Shown in pieces: positions 50,154 through 57,577 of a stretch of 64,000 nucleotides of DNA. The stretch is from Paenibacillus sp. YN15. GTDB lineage: Bacteria > Bacillota > Bacilli > Paenibacillales > NBRC-103111. A program made the translations under genes and the position numbers. Where the stretch lies: NCBI RefSeq assembly GCF_003285005.1, contig NZ_QMFA01000035.1:1-64000 (forward strand), read 5' to 3'. Under the pieces are notes generated by a model. That model was given only the letters and a program-made list of their open reading frames with translations. It ran no database searches and had not been told where the DNA came from. Positions within the stretch are counted from its first letter, which is position 1, and each line of letters opens with the position of its first letter.

Positions 50154-51119
50154 TTACCAAAGCCCCCCATCAGACACTTTTCTGGACAACCGGTTAAAGA
50201 TGTACACCAAGGCGAAGCCAATGATCGACTGGAACAAGCCTACTGCGGTGGCAAAGCTGTATTGGGCCTGCTGGATGCCTGTGCGGAACACGTAGGTGTC
50301 CAGAATATCGCCGACGCTGTAGGTCATGGGTGTCAGCAGGTTGTAAACATGGTCGAAGCCCAGTTCCATGAAGTTCCCGATATCCAGCAGGAACAGCACC
50401 ACAACGGTGGGCAGCAGGAGCGGAAAGGTGACATACCGGATCTGCTTCCATCTGGAAGCGCCGTCAATCATGGCGGACTCATACAATTGAGGGTCAATCG
50501 CGCTGATGGCCGCCATATAAACCACTGTGCCCCAGCCTGCGTCTCTCCATATGCCGGTCAACACATACAAGAGCCGGAAGTAGCCGCTTTCCTGCATCAC
50601 CAGCACCGGGTCATAGCCAAACCAGCCGATCACGATATTGAACAAGCCGCTGACGGCAAACAGGTCGAAGGCGATGCCCGCCACGATCACCCAGGAGAGA
50701 AAGTGCGGAATATACAGCGCGGTTTGGATTCCCTTTTTCAACCAAGCCTTTCTCACTTCGTTAATCATCAAAGCGAGAATCACCGGCACCGGAAAGACAA
50801 AGACTACCTTCAGAAACCCCAGAATCAGGGTATTGGAGAATACTCTGTGGAAATCCGGATACTCCAGCAGGGTCTTAAAATGCTTAAAACCTACCCAGGG
50901 ACTGTCCATAAAACCCTTGAACACGGAATAATCCTTAAAGGCAATCAAGGAATTGCTTAACGGGATGTACTTGAAAATCACCATAAAGACAACACCGGGA
51001 AGCGCCATCACATAGAGCGGCCAATAATGAACCATGTTATGCCAAAGCCTTGCTGCCGGATTGAGCCTCTTTCCCTTTCCCGCCGTCTCCTTATTTTGTA
51101 CGGTTAATGTGCTTTCCAT
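50154..51119 (-). CDS. ABC transporter permease, LplB-like
   Basis: The 321-residue permease has six spans and an N-terminal cytoplasmic tail. The EAA-type loop is LYESAMIDGASRWKQIRYVTFPLLLPT (about 220-246). It is like LplB of B. subtilis. It is the first gene of the importer/GH94/PL8 operon and has a sigma-A promoter and a cre-like site in its leader. The ATG has GGAGAG at about 7 nt. Confidence 0.93.
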   Translation of the reverse strand: MESTLTVQNKETAGKGKRLNPAARLWHNMVHYWPLYVMALPGVVFMVIFKYIPLSNSLIAFKDYSVFKGFMDSPWVGFKHFKTLLEYPDFHRVFSNTLILGFLKVVFVFPVPVILALMINEVRKAWLKKGIQTALYIPHFLSWVIVAGIAFDLFAVSGLFNIVIGWFGYDPVLVMQESGYFRLLYVLTGIWRDAGWGTVVYMAAISAIDPQLYESAMIDGASRWKQIRYVTFPLLLPTVVVLFLLDIGNFMELGFDHVYNLLTPMTYSVGDILDTYVFRTGIQQAQYSFATAVGLFQSIIGFALVYIFNRLSRKVSDGGLW

Positions 51120-51158
51120 GCTTTACTCTCCTATCCTTACTTTATTTCTGTTGCTGGT

Positions 51159-51172
51159 TGAATCCGTTTTCA
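51159..51172 (-). promoter_or_regulatory. cre-like catabolite repression site
   Basis: TGAAAACGGATTCA on the minus strand matches the CcpA consensus TGWAANCGNTNWCA at all fixed positions but one. It starts about 6 nt downstream of the -10 element, over the expected start of transcription, a typical site for repression. Confidence 0.65.
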
Positions 51173-51177
51173 TATTT

Positions 51178-51206
51178 AATATACCCCAATTGCATTTTGC
51201 TCTCAA
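51178..51206 (-). promoter_or_regulatory. sigma-A promoter of the importer/GH94/PL8 operon
   Basis: On the minus strand -35 TTGAGA (51201-51206) and -10 TATATT (51178-51183) are separated by exactly 17 nt. The leader to the LplB-like ATG is about 50 nt. Confidence 0.75.
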
Positions 51207-51251
51207 AGGGGCATTTTTAAGTTTGCACCAGGGTAGTTTTAAGCTTTTCGA

Positions 51252-51293
51252 CAAAAACACCCGCTCCCGGAACAGCTTGGGATGGCGGGTGTG
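51252..51293 (-). terminator. terminator after the response-regulator gene
   Basis: On the minus strand ACACCCGC pairs with GCGGGTGT, with an inner TCCC/GGGA, followed by TTTTTG. It separates the regulator pair from the transporter operon. Confidence 0.85.
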
Positions 51294-51306
51294 AAAACTA
51301 TTCATG

Positions 51307-52839
51307 TCAGATTTGATGCTGCTTCCGGTACTCGGTAGGGGTGCAGCCCGTCATTTTTTCAAACAGCTTGCTGAAGTGGTTGGTGTCCGCATACCCTACC
51401 ATCCGGCAGATTTCATACACCTTCAGATCGGTTTGCCCAAGCAGCTCCTTGGCCTTGGCCATGCGTACGCCCAACAGGTAGCTTAGGTAGGTATCGCCGG
51501 TTTTGTCCTTAAACAGCTGGCTAAGATAATACGGGTTGATGAAAAAACGGGCGGACAGATCCGCCAGGGTGACATTGCCGGCATAGTGGGAGGCCACATA
51601 TTCCTTGATCTCGGCAATTACATCCTTCTTCCTGGGTTGGATTCTGGCCCTTCTCTGCTCGATCATCCGGCTGACCGCCTCAATCAGCCAGGCTTGGGCC
51701 TCGTCCAGGCTTGTGAAGCGGGAGAAGTCCTCCAGGGGCAAAATATATTGGCCCATCAAGTCATCCACCTGAAGCTGCTCCAGAGACATCCGCCTCATGC
51801 ACGACAGGAGAATAATCAGCATCTGATGCTGCAAATCCGCCAGCTTCATTCCCGCTTCCCCTTGAATCCCCTGGAAAATGCCCTCGATGACCCCGGCGCA
51901 GCCCTGGGCGTCCATAGCGTCCAGGCAAGCCTCCAGACGGGTGAGCGCCTCCTCCGGAACCAGCTTCATGGTGCCCTTGAGCTGCCCGGTTTCCTTGTAG
52001 GTGATCAGGGCATGGGGGCCCTTGACCACCTTATAGCGCAGCGCCTCCCGCGCCTCCCCGAAGGAGGCGGTAATGCCGTCCGGGGAGGGATAGGCCTGCC
52101 CGACGCCAATAGCCGCCGGCAGGGAGCAGGCTTGCCGGAGGTTGGTCTGCAGGCGCCGGAGTTCGCGCTCCAGCGCGGTCTCTTCGGGCCTGTGGCGGTC
52201 CACCAGAAGCACGGCGTACTGGGCATTCTCATACGGCAATGCCTCCGCGCGGCTGTAGGGCAGCTCCTCCGTCCACGCCTCCAGAGCCTGCAAGACCGCT
52301 TCCGCCTGTTCCCCGTTCGGCTTGCCGCTGCCCAGCTCCAGCACGGCGCAGGTGCAGTAATGGTCTGCCCCAGGCAGCTGCAGGTAGGCGTGAACCTCCG
52401 GCGAATACCCTGTATCGAGCATATCCCGCAGCAGGAACTCTTTCCATTGGTGCTGCTGGACCTTCTTGGCTTCGATCTCGGCCGCCACCTTGGACACGCA
52501 TTCCAGCAGCTCCTCCTCCTCCACCGGCTTGTTGATATAAAATTTAACCCCCAGCTCCATTCCTTTGCGGGCATATTCAAATTCGGCATAGCCGCTCAGA
52601 AGAATAAATTTCGCCCCGCAGCCCGCTTCCGTCAGCCTGCGGATCATATCCAGACCATCCGACTGGGGCATACGAATGTCGGTGATGACAATATCGGGCT
52701 TCAGCTCCTGAACCACCCGGAAGCCATCCAGGCCGTTATGGGCGGTGCCCACCACCCGGCAGAAGGGCAGATACCGTTTTACAATGGTCAACAAACCGTC
52801 AATAATCCCTTTTTCGTCGTCTACAATAACCAGCTTCAT
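51307..52839 (-). CDS. YesN-type response regulator with AraC DNA-binding domain
   Basis: The 510-residue protein has a receiver domain (1-120) with acidic pocket D7/D8, phospho-acceptor D54 and K104. A middle helical region (about 160-395) precedes an AraC-type double helix-turn-helix (about 405-508, LADLSARFFINPYYLSQLFKDKTG and YEICRMVGYADTNHFSKLFEKMTG). It is probably the activator of the neighbouring importer operon. Its ATG overlaps the kinase stop (ATGA at 52836-52839). Confidence 0.95.
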   Translation of the reverse strand: MKLVIVDDEKGIIDGLLTIVKRYLPFCRVVGTAHNGLDGFRVVQELKPDIVITDIRMPQSDGLDMIRRLTEAGCGAKFILLSGYAEFEYARKGMELGVKFYINKPVEEEELLECVSKVAAEIEAKKVQQHQWKEFLLRDMLDTGYSPEVHAYLQLPGADHYCTCAVLELGSGKPNGEQAEAVLQALEAWTEELPYSRAEALPYENAQYAVLLVDRHRPEETALERELRRLQTNLRQACSLPAAIGVGQAYPSPDGITASFGEAREALRYKVVKGPHALITYKETGQLKGTMKLVPEEALTRLEACLDAMDAQGCAGVIEGIFQGIQGEAGMKLADLQHQMLIILLSCMRRMSLEQLQVDDLMGQYILPLEDFSRFTSLDEAQAWLIEAVSRMIEQRRARIQPRKKDVIAEIKEYVASHYAGNVTLADLSARFFINPYYLSQLFKDKTGDTYLSYLLGVRMAKAKELLGQTDLKVYEICRMVGYADTNHFSKLFEKMTGCTPTEYRKQHQI

Positions 52840-54671
52840 TCCGCTTCCCCCTCTTCCCGCTCGGCCGGGATCAGAAATTCCACAACGGTGCCCTGCCCTT
52901 GTACGGAATGCACCTTCACATAATAACGGTCGCCGTAGTGCAGCTTGATGCGCTCCGCGATATTCTTCAATCCGATGCTGCCCCCGGATGCCTCCGCGAT
53001 GCCGTCCAGCTTCAGCTTGTCGGCTCCCGCCTCCAGCAGGTTCCGGCTCAGCTGCTCCGCCTTTTGGGGGTCCATTCCTTCCCCGTCATCGGTGATCTTG
53101 AAGAGAATGTCCTTCTCCGGGGTTATGGCTCCCTCCAGGCAGATATTCATCTCCCTGTTGTAATCCAGGAAGCCGTGGTTCATGCTGTTTTCGACGATGG
53201 GCTGGAAAACCAGCGGGAGGATGCGGCTTTGCAGCACCTCCTCGCTCATCCGGACATGCAGCTTGAACCGGTTGTCATAGCGGATATTCTGCAGCTTCAG
53301 GTAGTTGACCGTATAGTCCACCTCATGGCGGACGGTGTAGAGATGATTTTCCTTCCCCAAGGACAGGCGGAACATACGGGCGAGGATTTTGATCATCTCG
53401 GCAATCTCATCCTGCTCCTTCACCAGCGCCTTCATCCGGATGGATTCCAGCGTGTTGTACAGCATATGGGGATTGATCTGGTGCTGCAGGGACAGAAACT
53501 TGGCGTGCCGCTGCTTGATTTCCGCCAGGTAAACCTCCTCAATGAGCGTCTTGATGGTGACAATCATCTTGTTGTAGCTGTGGAGCAGGCTGCCGATCTC
53601 ATCGTTGGGAATCTTCAGCTCGATGGGATGATACTGCCCCGCCTCCGCCTGCTTCATGCTCCGGCGCAGATTCAGAATGGGGCGGGTGATGTAGGAGCTC
53701 ATGGCAATGGAGATAATCATGATGACCAGAAGACTGACCGCGATGATGATGAAGGTGAACACCTTCATGTTGGCGATTTCCAGCAGCAGCTTGTCGCGGG
53801 GAATCTCCGTCCGCACCAGCAGCTTGTCGGAGCCCGTGCTGCCGGTGAGCACAATCAGCCCTTTGTCCTCCTGGCCGGAGCCGGAGGCGCTGTTTTTTTC
53901 GTAGAGCTGCTTCCAGTTGGTTTTGCCGCTGGTCAGATCGGAATGGTAGACGATTCCCCCCGCCTTGGTGCTGATGATCACCCGCATGTCGTACTTATCC
54001 CGGGCCACGAGAAAATGCTCGTTGAGCTTCAGCAGCTGGGTAGGGTCCAGGTCAATCAGCAGCACTCCGGCGTAGGTGCCATTGGGATTCAGCAGCACTC
54101 TGCCCACGGTCAGAACCGCCCCCTCCCCTTTGTCCTCGTAATAGGAGCGATCGTGCAAAGGGGTAATAAACAGGGTGTCCTGGGAGTCGGGGCTGTGCTT
54201 GTACCAATCCTGCCGGAGCAGAACGCTTTCGTTTACGATGCTGGAGGTATTGGCATATTGGTAGACGGTGTTTCCCTTGGTAACCAGCATCAGGCTGCTG
54301 ACCTCCGGCTTGAGAACGGCAATCCGCATGAGAATCCGGTTGATGGTATTTTTGTTGGCGATCATATCGCCCATGGAGAGCGTGTCATCACCCAGCCGCG
54401 AGATAATATCCGCATCGATCAGAATGGACTTGGTCACTCTGTCGTAATCCATCATGAAATCGTTGATGGAGGATTCGATCTGGGAGGTATAGAGAGCGGC
54501 GAATTCCTGGGCGGCCTCCTCCAGGCTCTCCGCCGCCTGATCATAGATTATAACGCTTACAATAACCAGCGGAATAATGCACACCAGCAGATAGCTGCTC
54601 ATAAACTTCCGGTTCAGCTTCATGCTTTGCACGCCGGACCAAGCCCGCTTGAGCCTTTTTATCGATGCCAT
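52836..54671 (-). CDS. YesM-type sensor histidine kinase
   Basis: The 611-residue protein has a membrane span (about 27-47), an extracellular Cache-like sensor (about 50-300), a second span (about 308-330), HAMP (about 331-385), a His_kinase domain with the phospho-acceptor in LQHQINPHMLYNTLES (about 410), and an HATPase domain with QPIVENSMNHGF, DDGEGMDP and GGSIGLKNIAERI. It should sense extracellular sugar, perhaps through the solute-binding lipoprotein, and phosphorylate the YesN partner. GAGGGG lies 7 nt before the ATG. Confidence 0.95.
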   Translation of the reverse strand: MASIKRLKRAWSGVQSMKLNRKFMSSYLLVCIIPLVIVSVIIYDQAAESLEEAAQEFAALYTSQIESSINDFMMDYDRVTKSILIDADIISRLGDDTLSMGDMIANKNTINRILMRIAVLKPEVSSLMLVTKGNTVYQYANTSSIVNESVLLRQDWYKHSPDSQDTLFITPLHDRSYYEDKGEGAVLTVGRVLLNPNGTYAGVLLIDLDPTQLLKLNEHFLVARDKYDMRVIISTKAGGIVYHSDLTSGKTNWKQLYEKNSASGSGQEDKGLIVLTGSTGSDKLLVRTEIPRDKLLLEIANMKVFTFIIIAVSLLVIMIISIAMSSYITRPILNLRRSMKQAEAGQYHPIELKIPNDEIGSLLHSYNKMIVTIKTLIEEVYLAEIKQRHAKFLSLQHQINPHMLYNTLESIRMKALVKEQDEIAEMIKILARMFRLSLGKENHLYTVRHEVDYTVNYLKLQNIRYDNRFKLHVRMSEEVLQSRILPLVFQPIVENSMNHGFLDYNREMNICLEGAITPEKDILFKITDDGEGMDPQKAEQLSRNLLEAGADKLKLDGIAEASGGSIGLKNIAERIKLHYGDRYYVKVHSVQGQGTVVEFLIPAEREEGEAE

Positions 54672-54756
54672 AGGCAGCCCCTCTTTTGAACGACGGAATA
54701 GGATTTTGACCTAATAGTAACATATCCGGTTCAAATAAAAAAAGCTTGTCCCAAAT

Positions 54757-54778
54757 TGAGGGAGCCAATTTGGGGGAG
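54757..54778. repeat. perfect inverted repeat upstream of the kinase gene
   Basis: CCAAATTG-AGGGAGC-CAATTTGG is a perfect stem about 90 nt upstream of the kinase ATG. On the minus strand a T-rich tract follows some 12 nt later, so it may be an operator or a terminator-like barrier against read-through from the repeat region. Confidence 0.5.
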
Positions 54779-54793
54779 GGGCGGGGCGCGCGG

Positions 54794-55040
54794 GATAGCG
54801 GACAGAGATTGTCCGCTATTGGGGTGAGGGCCGGCGGAGCGGGCCTATAGTGGAAGGGGACTTTCCGCTATTGGGGGCCAACCCGCTGCCGGGAGGCTCT
54901 TTTGGCGGGAATAGCGGAAAGTGGGATGCCGCTATTCCCCTTTTGGCTCTGTTCTCAGGGCAATAGCGGAAAGTGGCTTTCCGCTATTGCTCTCTTTTGC
55001 CCGGTTCCCGCGGGTATAGCGGAAACTTGCTTCCGCTACA
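54794..55040. repeat. five-copy array of AATAGCGGAAA palindromes
   Basis: Five hairpins start near 54795, 54846, 54908, 54961 and 55014. Each has a core like AATAGCGGAAAGT...TTTCCGCTATT (the first has GCGGACA/TGTCCGC). The period is 50-62 nt, with unrelated GC-rich text between them. No gene overlaps. It is part of the gene-free stretch 54672-55902. Confidence 0.8.
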
Positions 55041-55105
55041 GCAGCCTCCGCTCCCAACTGTGAAACAACGGAACAAAAGTGTGCAGCCCCGCCACTAACC
55101 TTATC

Positions 55106-55222
55106 CGTAGTTCCACTCTACCCCTGCCCCCCGCAAAGAAGTCTATGGTTCCGCCTATCTCCGCACTTCACAAACTTGCCTGTAGTTCCGCCTATCTCTG
55201 CATCCGCAAACTCTGCCTGTCC
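55106..55222. repeat. degenerate tandem repeat of about 38 bp, three copies
   Basis: Segments beginning TAGTTCCACTCTACC, TGGTTCCGCCTATCTCC and TAGTTCCGCCTATCTCTGC follow each other, each ending in CAAA(C/G)...TGCCTG-like text. Copies 2 and 3 are close and copy 1 is diverged. Confidence 0.55.
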
Positions 55223-55285
55223 CGACGCTTTGGACGACCTCGTTGCTCTCTCCTCAGAGGAGCACTATGGAGGGACAGAACGTAA

Positions 55286-55473
55286 CGGAACTGAGCGACT
55301 CTTACAGCAGCTTTTGCCGCCGATTCCCGTTTTAGCGGAACTGAGGAGCGCTTATCTCCCGCCGCAGCCCCATCTCCCCCCCATTTTTACCGCGTAAGCC
55401 TTGGTAAGGGGCTCTCAGTTCCGCTAAAAATTCAAATCTGCGTTTTTGCCGCAATAAGAGTCGCTGAGTTCCG
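55286..55473. repeat. 188-bp nested palindromic repeat, copy 2
   Basis: The outer arms CGGAACTGAGCGACTCTTA (55286-55304) and TAAGAGTCGCTGAGTTCCG (55455-55473) match in 18 of 19 positions. The inner inverted repeat TTTTAGCGGAACTGAG (55330-55345) is exactly complementary to 55414-55429. It is the same design and nearly the same length as copy 1 at 15535-15721. Confidence 0.85.
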
Positions 55474-55485
55474 CAGTAGAGGTTG

Positions 55486-55815
55486 CAGTATGTTGCAGTA
55501 AAGTAAGTTGTGGCAAGTTGCAGGGTTTTCAGTATAGTAAGTCGCGGTAAGTTGTAGTGGGGCATAGTGAGGTACAGCAAGTTAGAGTGAGATACGGTGA
55601 GATAAGACGAGATAGGGTGAGATAGGCGAGCTACAGCTAGATACAACGAGATACAGTGAAATACAGTGAGATACAGTGAAATACAGTGAGATACGGCGAG
55701 ATAGAGTGAAATATAGCGAGCTACAGCGGGGATACAGCGAGCTACAACGAGCTACAATGAGGCAGTAAGTTACAGCGAGGGGGCAATGAGTGTGCGAGAT
55801 ATAGTGAGGTATAGT
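55486..55815. repeat. degenerate tandem repeat with a period of about 10 bp
   Basis: About 330 bp of purine-rich short repeats runs from GTTGCAGTAT/GTTGCAGTAA-type units into GAGATACAGT/GAAATACAGT units, with the clearest block at 55650-55700. Units drift by single bases and some are 11 bp long. There is no convincing reading frame on either strand. Confidence 0.75.
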
Positions 55816-55822
55816 TGCAACA

Positions 55823-55866
55823 AATAAAGCCCTAGAATACCCTCATGGGTATTCTAGGGCTTTATT
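55823..55866. terminator. bidirectional terminator at the end of the glycan operon
   Basis: A perfect 20-bp stem (AATAAAGCCCTAGAATACCC and its complement) has a TCAT loop and A/T-rich ends on both sides. It lies 37 nt after the stop of the last gene of the minus-strand glycan cluster. Confidence 0.9.
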
Positions 55867-55902
55867 AAAAGTAACATCAAAGGAGCAACATCCAGCATAG
55901 GT

Positions 55903-56199
55903 CTAACCTTTTTGTCCGACCCTTTCGTAACGTTTTACCGACTGTCGGCCCTGGCGGATCACACCGCCCAGGGTTTTGCCGCCGCTGTTGCTTTCACCCG
56001 GCTCCAAAGGAACAACCGTCAGACCAAGCATGGTCTGGTTGAGCTTGTACAGCAGGTCATGGGCCTTCTTTTTGCCGTAAAGGGAAATATAGGGTTTGCC
56101 GCGGTAGCAGATCGCCCATTTCAACGGATACTTCCGCTCCTTCTCGGCGGATGACAAGGAGCGGCCGGAGGGGTTGGAATAGGGATGTTTTATTTGCAT
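55903..56199 (-). CDS. hypothetical basic protein (98 residues)
   Basis: This small basic protein (KHPYSNPSGRSLSSAEKERKYP, then KWAICYRGKPYISLYGKKKAHDLL) has no signal or membrane span and an unrecognised family. Its ATG overlaps the end of the ManC-like gene by 10 nt, and it ends before a strong terminator, so it is probably the last gene of the glycan operon. The ribosome site is weak. It could be a DNA- or RNA-binding accessory; this is only a guess from its charge. Confidence 0.55.
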   Translation of the reverse strand: MQIKHPYSNPSGRSLSSAEKERKYPLKWAICYRGKPYISLYGKKKAHDLLYKLNQTMLGLTVVPLEPGESNSGGKTLGGVIRQGRQSVKRYERVGQKG

Positions 56200-57557
56200 A
56201 GGCTCACAATCTCTTCCCAGGACATGGTCAAACGCTCGATATCATCCTCCACCAGCTCGCTGCCGGTTTGCACCTCGATAATCTCCAGCTCCGTCAACGC
56301 CCGGATGCTGTGTTTGGCGCCCACCGGAATCTTCACCACATCTCCCGCCTGCAGCGCGCCAATCCGGCCTTCCAGCACAAATTGGCCGCTGCCGGCGATT
56401 ACCGTCCATACCTCGCTGCGTTTGGCATGAGTCTGGTAGCTTAAGTTTTTGCCGGCGGAGATGCAGATGCGTTTGGTCAGCACCTCCCGGCCCTCGGGGA
56501 ATTTCTTGAAATCCAACACCCGGTAGGAGCCCCACCGCCGCTCCTCGTACATGGGGCGCTGCTCCAAATGCCCGATCAGATCCTTCACCTTGGGACTGGC
56601 GTTTTTGTCCGCCACCAGAATCCCGTCGGGGCTGGCGGATACGATCAGATTGGACACGCCCAGCACCGCGATGGGAATATCCAGCTCATTGATCATGTGC
56701 ACATTCTGCGAATCGCCGCAGATGGTGCCGCTGCCGATAAGCGGAGCCTTGATTTCCTCCGTCAGCGTATTCCAAGTGCCCAGGTCCTTCCACTCGCCTG
56801 CGTAGGGAAGCACCACAATATGCTCCGCCTTTTCCACTACGGCGTAGTCGAAGCTGATTTTGGGCAGCCGGTGGTACTGGCGCAGCATTTCCTCGTAATG
56901 GATGGGTAATCCAAGCTCTACCAGCAAATTAATCATATAGTTCAGCTTGAAGGCGAATACGCCGCAGTTCCACAGCGCCTTCTCGGCGATCAGCGCTTCG
57001 GCCTTTTCGCGGCTGGGCTTTTCGGCGAAACGGCTGACCATCATCACCTCGGAGGAACCGGCGCAATCGGCCTCGGGGACCACATAGCCGTATTTTTCCG
57101 AAGGGTAGGTAGGCTGCACCCCCATCAACGCCAGATCGGCGCCGGTAGCCGCAACAGCTCCCTCCAGCTCTTTGATTTTGTCAAAAAAGCTATCCTCCAC
57201 ATAGGGGTCCACCGGAAGGATGGCCACCACTTCATTTAGGGCCACATCCTGAATGGAATACAGATACACCGCCGCCAAGGCGATAGCCGGGAAGGTATCC
57301 CGGCGCTCAGGCTCCACAATGACGGACACCTCCGGGCCGATTTGGCTCTGGATCATATCCACCTGGCCTCTGCCCGTGGCAATGGAAGCGTGGCGGGCCA
57401 GCCCCGCACGCCTCATTTGCCGCCAGACCCGCTGGACCATGGACTCCATGCCGCCCTCATCATTTTGCAGCACCTTCAAAAATTGCTTGGACCTTGCGTC
57501 GTTGGATAAAGGCCACAGGCGTTTGCCCGAGCCGCCGGATAACAGGACCAGCTTCAT
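56190..57557 (-). CDS. manC: mannose-1-phosphate guanylyltransferase (ManC-like, with PMI cupin)
   Basis: The 455-residue bifunctional-type enzyme has a nucleotidyltransferase domain (about 1-290), with LLSGGSGKRLWPLSNDARSKQF binding GTP and Mg, and an FxEKP-type motif FAEKPSREKAE. A C-terminal cupin (about 345-455, RRWGSYRVLDFKKFPEGREV, QTHAKRSEVWTVIAGSG) is present as in ManC/AlgA. It makes GDP-mannose for the mannosyl- or fucosyltransferases of this cluster. AGGAGG precedes the ATG. It follows the tandem GT4 gene by 20 nt. Confidence 0.92.
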   Translation of the reverse strand: MKLVLLSGGSGKRLWPLSNDARSKQFLKVLQNDEGGMESMVQRVWRQMRRAGLARHASIATGRGQVDMIQSQIGPEVSVIVEPERRDTFPAIALAAVYLYSIQDVALNEVVAILPVDPYVEDSFFDKIKELEGAVAATGADLALMGVQPTYPSEKYGYVVPEADCAGSSEVMMVSRFAEKPSREKAEALIAEKALWNCGVFAFKLNYMINLLVELGLPIHYEEMLRQYHRLPKISFDYAVVEKAEHIVVLPYAGEWKDLGTWNTLTEEIKAPLIGSGTICGDSQNVHMINELDIPIAVLGVSNLIVSASPDGILVADKNASPKVKDLIGHLEQRPMYEERRWGSYRVLDFKKFPEGREVLTKRICISAGKNLSYQTHAKRSEVWTVIAGSGQFVLEGRIGALQAGDVVKIPVGAKHSIRALTELEIIEVQTGSELVEDDIERLTMSWEEIVSLCK

Positions 57558-57577
57558 TGCGGCTTCCTCCTTTTTGA

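Noticed and set aside
52899-54689. 596-codon plus-strand frame opposite the sensor kinase
   Set aside because: It is antisense to conserved HAMP, His-kinase and ATPase motifs. Its composition is typical of a shadow frame.
55332-55646. 104-codon minus-strand frame in the repeat region
   Set aside because: It runs through the nested palindrome and the 10-bp repeats; its product is made of repeat text.
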